Assembly: GCA_900759665.1 (NCBI GenBank)
Contig: CAAEWE010000073.1
Location: 1-58,013, forward strand
Direction: 5' to 3'
Length of the DNA stretch: 58,013 bases
Source: Lachnospiraceae bacterium
Lineage (GTDB): Bacteria > Bacillota > Clostridia > Lachnospirales > Lachnospiraceae
Both the position numbers and the translations under genes were made by a program. Below the pieces are notes generated by a model. It had not been told where the DNA came from. It ran no database searches and worked only from the letters and a program-made list of their open reading frames with translations. Shown piece by piece: positions 9,574-19,200 of this stretch (positions are counted from its first letter, which is position 1; each line of letters opens with the position of its first letter).

Positions 9574-10957
9574 TTCGTTCCTCCATTTCCAGATAATCTT
9601 TGTACTCCAGAGATGTATTGTATATTGTATGTTTCCCATCACTGCTTAAATACTCCGGATACAGGATCTGGATCAATTCCATATCCTTTCCATGAATTTT
9701 ATTACATTTTCTTCCGGAATCCGTTTCATCCACACTATCTACCTGCACAACATACGATGTCCCATAAATATAATATGGAAGCGCCAGCATTGTAATATAA
9801 TCCACAACCGCCTCTTTCTTCTGATCTTTGCTTGTAATCTTACGCATATAGGCAGATTCCCTGATATATTTTTCTCTGTACTGCTCAAACAGCCTGCACA
9901 ACTCCCGGTTTCGATGATGTACCACCGTATATTCTATCTTCGGAAACTCCTGTGCGATCTTCTCGATCATCCGGATATATTTATCCGTAATAGTGTAACA
10001 TTCCCGGCAAAATTCATTCATAATCCTTTTGATCATAAACTCCGACAGATACCACAAAGATTTCTCCATATATTTGAAATAGGACATATCCGGCAGCGGG
10101 ATCACTACCTTCCCATGAAACACCTCTGCCACGGCAAATAAATAACGAATGCTATCGTATTCCTGCCTTGTCACACCATTTTTGCGGTTTAATAAACGAA
10201 AGGAACATACCTGACCGCCATGCTTCGCAAGATAATCCTCTATGCTTTCTTCTCCCCATATTTTGGCTTGTGCCAGACACCGTCGTCCACAGCTGCAATC
10301 AAATATTTCATTATGTCCATCCTTTGTTTCAAATTCTATCAGCATCTCATCAATTCCAAACAGGCATGGTCCTCCGACAAACCCGATCGGCTCCTCACGG
10401 CGGACTGCTTCTCTAAGCTTTTCCAGGTGGGAAACAAAAAGAGGGATCTGCCGGATATCCTCTGTCCGGATCCATTCCAGTGCCGGGAACATCTTCTGCA
10501 GATCATCAAACCAGGAAAAATATACTGTTTTTTTATAAAGAATCGCTTTCCTCGTCTGAAAATCAAATCCATACTCCTCAAGCATTTCTTTTTCCAGATT
10601 TTGAACGATCTCCTCCTTTCTTTTTCCCAGCCGTTTTTTTTCCTGCTTTAATTTTGTTCTCTCCTCCCAGTCAAGGATCTCTCCGGAAACTCGTTTTGTT
10701 TTCAACACTTTCGACAATTCTTTGATCTGTTCCTCACATTTCGTATATTCTGTCATGGCACCAAGCTTTGCAAAAAATTGTTTTTTGCTGTCTAATAATG
10801 CAGAAAACTGTTCCACTGTTTCCTGTCCTGAAATCACGGTATTAAAATCCCCGATCGTAAGGGGATATTCCGCAATCTTCTCCGGAAGTTCCGTATATAC
10901 AGTCTCCTCCACATTTGTCTTGTTTTTCATTAATACACTTCTTATATCTGTCAACAT
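9560..10957 (-). CDS. Operon-encoded cytoplasmic protein of unknown function, Cys-containing (465 aa)
   Basis: I do not recognise a family. No signal peptide or membrane helix is visible, so it is probably cytoplasmic. Residues about 70-125 are a charged Lys/Glu-rich stretch with coiled-coil character. Cysteines cluster in GGPCLFGIDE (Cys198), FDCSCGRRCL (Cys221, 223, 227) and FCREC (Cys317, 320), suggesting a metal site or a redox centre. The start ATG at 10957 overlaps the protease stop in ATGTTGA, with GGAG upstream, so it is translationally coupled to the protease. In a peptide-export operon with no other candidate, it could be a peptide-modifying or leader-handling enzyme, a scaffold or an immunity factor; the sequence does not decide. 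Confidence 0.8.
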   Translation of the reverse strand: MLTDIRSVLMKNKTNVEETVYTELPEKIAEYPLTIGDFNTVISGQETVEQFSALLDSKKQFFAKLGAMTEYTKCEEQIKELSKVLKTKRVSGEILDWEERTKLKQEKKRLGKRKEEIVQNLEKEMLEEYGFDFQTRKAILYKKTVYFSWFDDLQKMFPALEWIRTEDIRQIPLFVSHLEKLREAVRREEPIGFVGGPCLFGIDEMLIEFETKDGHNEIFDCSCGRRCLAQAKIWGEESIEDYLAKHGGQVCSFRLLNRKNGVTRQEYDSIRYLFAVAEVFHGKVVIPLPDMSYFKYMEKSLWYLSEFMIKRIMNEFCRECYTITDKYIRMIEKIAQEFPKIEYTVVHHRNRELCRLFEQYREKYIRESAYMRKITSKDQKKEAVVDYITMLALPYYIYGTSYVVQVDSVDETDSGRKCNKIHGKDMELIQILYPEYLSSDGKHTIYNTSLEYKDYLEMEERIEKI

Positions 10958-13128
10958 GATAATCTCCATTTCTGAATCACTGCTTTTTTCCTTTTTTTGC
11001 ATACCCGGATCTGTACCATATATCGCTTTTTTAACCTTTCTGTTTTCAACACATATCTTCCTTTTTTGTCAGCCTTTCCACAATAAACAAAACATCTTTT
11101 CTTTCTTTTCATATGTTTCTCCATCCGCTTTTTGGGATAGATCGTAACAACAATTTCCGCTTTTGATTCGGTAACAACCACAAGTCTTTTTTTCTTGACC
11201 CGGATACGATATAATTTCGTCGTTTTCTTTGTCACAGGTGCAGATGCCGTCGGAAGTTTCTGTGAATATGGTACCGTGGATACCGCCGGGTCTTCTTCCG
11301 ACTTCGGACTTTCGGCTGCCACCGCACTTTCTTCCGGCTTCGGGATTTCGGCTGCCACCGCACTTTCTTGTGGCTCCGGGATTTCGGCTGCCGCCGCACT
11401 TTCTTGTGGCTCCGGACTTTCGGCTGCCACCGCACTTTCTTCCGGCTTCGGACTTTCGGCTGCCACCGCACTTTCTTCCGGCTCCGGACTTTCGGCTGCC
11501 GCCACACTTTCTTCCGGCTTCGGACTTTCGGCTGCCACCGCACTTTCTTCCGGCTTCGGACTTTCGGCTGCCACCACACTTTCTTCCGGCTTCGGACTTT
11601 CGGCTGCCACCACACTTTCTTCCGGTAATTGTGTCTCCTCCCCAAACTGCTCCTCGTAATATAAAAGCTCCTTTTCTCCTTCCTTCAGCAAAATCTTTCC
11701 TTTTGTAATATATTCTTTTCCATCCTCCATGTACCCGTTTTTGTACCTCAATGTAATGTCCAGCAAAACCTGCTGCCCCTTTTCTATATTGCCCGAAAAC
11801 GTGATTACTGCATTTTGCCTCTCTGTCATCCCGGTGCTGCCTCTGCTCTCCAGAGACTCCACATTCAGATCCGGCAGCTTTACAGAAACATCTTTACATT
11901 CTGTCGTAACACAAAGTTCTATATCCTGTGCCTTTGCCCATAAATTAAATATTTCCAATGAAAGTGAAAAGCTTTCTCCCTTCTGCACAATTCCATTTTG
12001 GTCATTGGCACTCCCCCATCTTGTATCATCATCCACTGTCACATTCCGGATATGAACCCGCGGCTGTGGCGTTACCTCCAATGCCTTTTCCAGGTTGATC
12101 CTTGGAAAAGAATGCTGCTCTCCCTTCTGGTCTGTCAGGCGGACAAATTGATCTGCCGCAAATACCAGCTGGCCTATCATAGCCGCCGGCTCATATTCTC
12201 CGTTCTCTCTCCATTTTCGTACCAATACTCCACATGCTCCTGCTGCAATCGGTGCAGCCATGGATGTTCCTGACTGCTTTTTAAACCGGTCTCCCGGCCA
12301 CGTAGAATAAATATCCACTCCCGGTGCCGCAATCTCGTAATCCACCGCAGTCCCCGTTGCATAATCCCAATTGGAAAACCATGCGAGATTCCTGTCACTG
12401 TCATATGCCATAACACCAAGTACGTCCGGCAGTCCCGCTGGAAATATATTCGCAGAGTCCGAAAAACCAGACTCTTTGGTTGACACACTTTCGTTTCCCG
12501 CCGCTGCCACGATCACTGCTTTACGAGAAGCTGCGTGAATGGCTTTTTCCAGTTTTTCATCCAGATAGTCTGCCCCCAGGGACATAGTGATGACATCTGC
12601 TCCATTTTGAACGGCATATTGTATCGCCTTCACACAATTATCTGCTGAAAATCCATTCTGGCTGTCTCCCGCTTTTACGATCATGATACGTGCCCCGTAA
12701 CCAAAATTTCGTCCCTGCTCTGTTTTCATTCCAAGAATTCCCGCCACATGTGTTCCATGTCCATCGCAATCCGTGATATCTTCATTTCCGGCCCAGACAT
12801 TATAACCATGCACATCATCAACGAAGCCATTTCCGTCATCATCAACTCCGTCCTGTCCATTTTGTTCCGCTTCATTCACCCACAGACAGTCCTTTAATGC
12901 GGCATGATTCATATCCACACCGGTGTCTATCACAGCGATCACAATTTCTTCCGCCGCATCACCGTCTGCGGTCAGCCCTTCCTCCGCTGCATACCACGCA
13001 GGCTTCTGTTCCGCTTTTGCTTTCTGAAGCAACAACGGATTTCCCATTACAATGATGTATAGCAGCAGGAATACGGAAATTTTTCCAATAGCCTTCTTTT
13101 TTCGTCTAATCGTTTGAATTATTATCAT
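10951..13128 (-). CDS. Secreted subtilisin-like serine protease (S8) with repeat stalk and basic C-terminal domain (725 aa)
   Basis: An N-terminal signal/anchor helix (GKISVFLLLYIIVMGNPLLL) precedes an S8 catalytic domain with Asp68 in AVIDTGVDMNH, His124 in DGHGTHVAGI, oxyanion Asn212 in AAAGNES and Ser289 in SGTSMAAP: a complete triad. There is no clear long inhibitor propeptide. After a beta-rich domain come nine 12-residue repeats of the PEESAVAAESPK type, then about 95 residues very rich in Lys/Arg. That tail resembles the tail of the 2942-aa protein just upstream, suggesting a common wall or surface attachment. The ATG at 13128 has GGAG five bases before it. It may process the giant protein or the exported peptide, as LanP proteases do in lantibiotic clusters; this is inferred from position only. 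Confidence 0.92.
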   Translation of the reverse strand: MIIIQTIRRKKKAIGKISVFLLLYIIVMGNPLLLQKAKAEQKPAWYAAEEGLTADGDAAEEIVIAVIDTGVDMNHAALKDCLWVNEAEQNGQDGVDDDGNGFVDDVHGYNVWAGNEDITDCDGHGTHVAGILGMKTEQGRNFGYGARIMIVKAGDSQNGFSADNCVKAIQYAVQNGADVITMSLGADYLDEKLEKAIHAASRKAVIVAAAGNESVSTKESGFSDSANIFPAGLPDVLGVMAYDSDRNLAWFSNWDYATGTAVDYEIAAPGVDIYSTWPGDRFKKQSGTSMAAPIAAGACGVLVRKWRENGEYEPAAMIGQLVFAADQFVRLTDQKGEQHSFPRINLEKALEVTPQPRVHIRNVTVDDDTRWGSANDQNGIVQKGESFSLSLEIFNLWAKAQDIELCVTTECKDVSVKLPDLNVESLESRGSTGMTERQNAVITFSGNIEKGQQVLLDITLRYKNGYMEDGKEYITKGKILLKEGEKELLYYEEQFGEETQLPEESVVAAESPKPEESVVAAESPKPEESAVAAESPKPEESVAAAESPEPEESAVAAESPKPEESAVAAESPEPQESAAAAEIPEPQESAVAAEIPKPEESAVAAESPKSEEDPAVSTVPYSQKLPTASAPVTKKTTKLYRIRVKKKRLVVVTESKAEIVVTIYPKKRMEKHMKRKKRCFVYCGKADKKGRYVLKTERLKKRYMVQIRVCKKRKKAVIQKWRLSC
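11302..11625 (-). repeat. Nine tandem 36-bp repeats coding the protease stalk
   Basis: Nine in-frame copies of a 36-base unit encode PEESVVAAESPK and close variants; two units read PQES in place of PEES, and some end in PE or IP. The unit is Pro/Glu/Ala-rich and acidic, and should form an extended spacer between the catalytic part and the basic C-terminal domain. Copies are similar enough at DNA level to change number by slippage or recombination. Confidence 0.92.
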
Positions 13129-13150
13129 ACATCTCCATTCCCCTTTCAGG

Positions 13151-13183
13151 AAAAACAGTCCGGCAGAGTGACCCACCGGACTG
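13151..13183 (-). terminator. Intrinsic terminator inside the operon, between giant protein and protease
   Basis: On the minus strand CAGTCCGG pairs with CCGGACTG across a 12-base loop and is followed by TTTTT. It lies after the stop of the 2942-aa gene and before the protease start, so it would lower expression of the seven downstream genes relative to the peptide and giant protein, or end the transcript altogether if a second promoter exists. No convincing promoter was seen in the ~20 bp left. Confidence 0.75.
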
Positions 13184-13219
13184 CTGATACATCCAGTCAG
13201 TATAAACTGATCAGATACA

Positions 13220-16200
13220 TTATTTTTTTACTTTGACTACTGTCTTTTGCTTGTAAGGCTTCTTGACAGCAGTTACCCGGACAGCCTGTTTCTTTTTCAG
13301 TTTTTTCTTTAACCTGATCGTGACCTTTCCCTTTTTATTAGCCTTAACAACTCCATACTTTTTAAGTCTTCCGGCTTTCTTTCCTTTCAAAGCTGTCTTT
13401 TTATTCTTGTAAATAACCGTCGTAATCTTTGCCTTTGGCAGAGACTTCACCATAATCCTGTCACCTTTTTTATGAAGCGTTACCTTCAGCGTAGTCTTTT
13501 TCACTGAAGTCGTTGCCGGCTTTTGAGTTGCTGCTGGTGACGTTTCTTCCGGTGCTGCCGATGTTTCTGTCGGTACTGTCGGCGGTGTTACCCCCGGTGC
13601 TGCCGATGTTTCTGTCGGTGCTGTCGATGTTTCTGTCGGTACTGCCGATGTTTCTGTCGGTGCTGCTGGCGGTGTTACCCCCGGTGCTGCCGTTGGTATT
13701 TCTGTCGGTGCCGCCGGTGTTTCCGTCGGCTTCGCAGCAGCCTTGGTTACCTTCACTTTGATCGTAGTAGTCCGGATCAAACTCTCCGGAACCAGGTACA
13801 TCGCCCTGTCCTCCCGGAACCAGCCTTCTCCCTCGCTCTGAATCAATGTGCCAAAGTCATCATTTTTCTCACCGTCAATTCCGATCGGAACAAACGGATC
13901 CGCTGCAGTGATCTCACCACCCGGATATGTCTTGGCGGTAATGCTGACCTCACCTTCCTTCAACGGAACGAAGACACCGTTTTCATCAACATATGCAATG
14001 CTGTCATCCGATACAGACCAGGTCGTATTCAGTATTCCCTTGGCATCCAGACCTGCTTTTTTCAGGTCACTTCCTGCCCCGTCAGAATCATCCACGTCAT
14101 AAATTGTATCCAGCTTCATAATCTGATCCTCTGTTATCTCCAGGGTTTTATCCACCTTCTGCAGCGGCTGCACCGAACTGATCGTATCAAGTACACTCTG
14201 GTCGGTAGAAGCACTGTCCTTTGTAATCTCATATTGACCAATGCTGATACTCTTTACGGCATCAGAAGCAATTCCTTCCCACCGGGACACTTCTCTACTT
14301 ACCTCAAACTGCTGCCAGATATCACCATATTCTGCCGTCAGCGTGATCGCATCCTTCCGGCTGCCATCTTCCTGTATCATAACTTCACCAAATTTACATT
14401 TGCTGATATCAATGGTTTTTTCAAGCCTCTTGCTCTCTCCATACGGAATCTCATAGTCTTTTTCTTCTTCCAGAATCTGATCTCCCTCTTTGATTGCGAG
14501 ATTACCCTTGAAATCCTTATTTCCGTTGTTTGCAATCTGCAGACTGACAGAGGCGGTCTTTTCATCCAGCAGCTGTACATTGTCTGCCTGAATACTTAAT
14601 ACTGCTTTTTCTTCCAGCTTCTTTTCCAGTGTATCTACCTGATTGCCATTTTTAATCTCCACAACAATTGTTGTTCCGTCAATCTGGTCTGCATTCAGAT
14701 CGCCGCTTCCACTGAGGGTAACCGTATTTCCTCCCAGAAATACGCCCGGATCATCTGTCTTTGGGATATCTCCAAGAGCAGACCATTCCGGTTCCTCTCC
14801 GAGAATCTGATCTCCATTTTTCAGATACATGCGATACTGTGCACCGGTAACCGGCTTCAGACCGTCATTTGTCACATCAAGAGTAAATGCAATACTCTCA
14901 TTCTTTGTATAAAGCTCCTTGTCAGTGGTAATTTCGCCACATACCAGTTCACTTGTTACAACAAAGTTCTGTACACAAAGGGCTTTTGCTGCTTCATCCT
15001 CCTCAAATACATTGTTGTCATCAAGCTTCTGCTGTCCTTTCGCAAACATTGCCTGCATCCATCCGTCCTCATTTATCCGGAAGGAAACATCTGTATAATT
15101 GGCTCCTTTTCCATCGGTAATCTGTACCGGTTCAGACCAGTTATATCCGTCACAGGATCGGATGGACTTCACCTTTGCCGGATCTCCTGCCTTTACGATA
15201 CCTGTCTGGCCATTAAGATCTTCCTCCTTACTGTAGTCAATCTGATATACATCTCCCGGCGACAGTACGGTTCCATCTCCCAGAGTCATCTCCTTTTGTG
15301 CTGTAAAGCTTACCGGATATGTGGTGTTGTCTTTTCCTTCTGCAAACTGATATGTCAGTTCATCGGTATCCTCATATGCAAAGGATTCTTCCGCACTTTC
15401 CAGCATCGGCTCGCAATATGCACCATAAAGCTGTGTCTCCCGGACAGTATTGGCTGCCCCTGTTTTTTCTTTATCCTTTACAGAGGTATCCACAGCACTC
15501 CAGAGAACATACATACTGGTATCATTTGCCTGCACATCATAGTCACTGATCCTGTCTTCTGTCACATTGCCCTCGGCATCCGTCTCTGATCTATGCTGGA
15601 TTGCTGTCACAACCGGATCATTCTTATATTTGTTCAGAACATATACTTCCCTCGTAGTCTGATCCTTCATAGTAACCTGCTTCTTTTCCAGATAGCTGTT
15701 CTCCGTATCAAGCGAAGAAACAACATCACTGACATTGAGATACTGGATATCTCCACCATGGAGCCAATATAAATACGTCATCCCCTTGCAGCGTACAAAC
15801 TGCGGTTTTGCTGTCTGCATTGCATCTGCCGTGATCTGGATCGGATGATGGAAGGTATCCTCCTCAAAGTTATAGATCTGCAGATAAAGCTGCTGATCAT
15901 TTGTGGTTTCCAGATTTGCATCCCGGTCAATGGTGTACGCATATAGGGACAGACCATTGTAAGAAATGCTGTCGGAATCCACCACACGGGGATCGCTGTT
16001 TTCGTCAACCACAAGATCTGTTACGATTCTTGTCTCTGTAACCGGCCGCTCCACCATATCTCCGTTTTCATCCTCAACCATTGCGGTATTTCCGGTATCT
16101 ACCTCAATGGCACTCTCCGATACCACAGCAGCCACACCAAGATCCACAAATCTCTGTCCATATGCCTCCGGAAGCTCCGGATCTGCTGCATCCCAGGTAA

Positions 16201-19200
16201 GCGTGTCTCCCTTAAGGGTTCCCATACGGCAGGCGATCACATTGTAACCGTTAATAATATCACCATATGTGGTAACTTCTTCGACATTATCTGCATTTTC
16301 GTCTGATACAATATCTCCCTTTGCTGTCTCGTCAAGCTGGCTTCTGGTATCCGCGTAATCCGTCTTGGTATAATAAACCGCCAGACGATTTGTTTCCTCG
16401 TCGTATGCAATCATCGGATCGGTATCCGCCATTACCTCGTCCTCTGTGGTCTGTGTGATCCGGAATTCGTCTCCCATCTTACCCGACTCAATATCAAACC
16501 ATGCTCCGCTGATATCAAGCTGTGAGAGGACTGTTTTCGTGTCATCGTCCTTCGTATACTCGCGGCTGGCATCAGACCAGGTTACAAGCACCTTATCATT
16601 GCCCACCTTGTAAAGAGCCGGAGCTTCATCCCATGTGCCATCATCACTGACACTGACCGGCACAGACCATTGCACACCGTTATCTTTCGAGATACTATAT
16701 ACCAGCTCTGAGCGGTTAATATCAGCTCTGTCACCTTTATCCGTCAAAAAGACTGCCAGTAGCTTTTCATCTCCGATCTCGATGATCCGGGACTGAGGAT
16801 TTGGATATGCTCCCTCCTGCAGAACAATTTCCTTGCCGGCATCTACTGCTTTGGCACTCATATCATACGGCTGCCATTTACTCTGATTTTTCAGATAATC
16901 TCTTGCAAATTTCTCTGTATTGGAATCATCATCAATATCCTCATAGAGATAATTCTCTGTGAAATCTGAAAGCATTTCTCCAACACTGGATGCTCCGTAA
17001 TGAAAGAGACTCATTTTCTCGCCCTTATACAGGGTCCATTTTTTCTTAATAAAAAGTATCTTTAATTTCAGTGCAGCACTTAATGTGACATTTCCATAGC
17101 CTGCAGAGGATTCATTTTCTCCCATGATCGGCATTGTAAAGCCAAAGTCAAAGTCTGCTGTTCCTGACACAATGACATTGATCACTTTTCCAACACCGAC
17201 GCCGGCACCTACAGTAATAGTCGGAGCCAGCATAAACTTTGTATAAAGAGAAAAATTATCCTTATTCAGATGGAAATCTCCCTCCTTATCTTCTCCCGCC
17301 TTTGTCAGGTTAAAGACATCATCATACCTCCTGCCATTGGAGGACTCTGCCGAAAATGCCGCAACCGCTTTTCCCCCTACCTGCAGTTCCGCAATAATCT
17401 CTACACCGATCGGCGTCATATAGGATACCGAATACTGAAAATCTGCATTAGCAGAAGCGATCAATGCCAGGGAATTAAAGTAATAATTGCCATCGGCTTC
17501 CCCGTCGGCATCTATACCGGATTCCACCGTCAGGATCACAGCCACACTAAAATCAAAATTAAAGCTGCTGGAACCCATACTGCTCTTTTGCGGAGCTGCA
17601 CTTTCCTGTGCCTTTTCTGCTGCTTTTTTGCTCTCATTCAGATCTTTCTTTGGAGCCGGTGTCTGTTTCTCGTCCTTATCATCTTTATCATCATCGACGT
17701 CATCATCATTTCCATCGTCGCCCATAAGGCTTTCCATATACTGACGGATATTATCCCGTCCGCTCATGCCTTCTCCCTTATTCTCGGCACGATGCTCTAA
17801 CTGCTGCTGTTTCAGATCCTTCATTACGGTGCTGTTATAACCAAATGCCACCTGGATCGCATTAATCTCAGCCCCTGTCTCCGGATCTGTATATGGTGTC
17901 GTATTTCCCAGACTTTCCAGATCATAGTCCAACGGCAGATCAAACTTTGTACTGACCTTTCCGATCAGCTTAAGCACCTTATTGAAAGGTGTTTTAAAAC
18001 TTGAAGCTACCTTAACCGCTGTCAGCTTATTCTGAAAGGTAAGTCCTACATTCACTGCCGGATAGACATGATCCACTTCTTTTCCCTGAACTTTTTCAGA
18101 GAAAACGCCCCGTATCGTCATTTTGTCTCCACCTTTTACACCTGCTTTCAGTGTATTAAGAGACAGTTTAAACAAGCTGCTTTTATCATCTCTTTTTATA
18201 GTCTGTTTGTATACCTCATTCCCTTTTCTGAGGATTGTTACAACAGCCTTATTCGGTTTTACGGCAGACGCATTGGAAAAACCAAAGGTAAATTCTGTCT
18301 CCCCATCCACAATACTAAGCAGGGAATTTCCGTTGGTACGCACACCGGTGCTTTCCCCATCGATCGTTGCACAGAAATTATCCGGAAACATATACTGGGA
18401 CGGATCAATGGACGCCTTCGTATAACCGGTTCCCTGTACAGAAACCATATAGCTCATAGAATCCAGATTCACTCTTGCCGTATAAGTCTTACCCTTTTCA
18501 TAGCTGCCCTCCGACTCATAAAAGCCCTCTTCATCCCCGGAAACCTTGTCAATCCCGGCAAAAGTTACCGTCGCATCGGTCAGAGGCACCTCAACCTTTT
18601 TCTTTGGATTGATCACCGTTCTGGCCTCCTGGGTAAGCTGCACCAGTAATGTATTGTCCGTTGCAGTAGAAGTATCTCTCTTTACAAAATCATAATATAC
18701 TTTACTCTTTGCATAGGTTTCCGGTTTGTACTGGAAAACATTGCCGTAGTAAATATTGACATTTCCTGCCAGATCTTCGGAAAATCCCAGATCCTTCAGT
18801 CTCTCCTGTGCCTTCTGCACATTTTCCTTATCTGCATTACCAGAGTTATCCGCATCCACGGAGTAATCTCCCCATCTGCCGATATACATTGGTGATATAT
18901 AGGACGTCATCGTATAATCCGTAAATGGATTAACATTGTTAAATACCAGATCTCTGGCAAGATTTCCCATCCTGTTTCCTTTGCTGTCCGCAAGAACATC
19001 CGTTGCGTCAGATACCGTCACATATCCGCCGGAACCTGCCAGAAAATCCACTTCCGTCTCAAGGGAGGTCTGTTTTCTCCCCTTGAATGTAATCGTACAG
19101 CTCGTACCATCCACCCAGCCAAGATTTTTCCATGTATCGCTGATGGTAAAAGTAAATTTCCCATCCTTTTCCACCGGCTCCACCGTACGGGATGCATCCT

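Noticed and set aside
11195..11708. Long repetitive frames on the plus strand and another minus frame across the protease stalk
   Set aside because: They are shadows of the in-frame 36-bp repeats; the protease frame has the catalytic domain, start and ribosome site.
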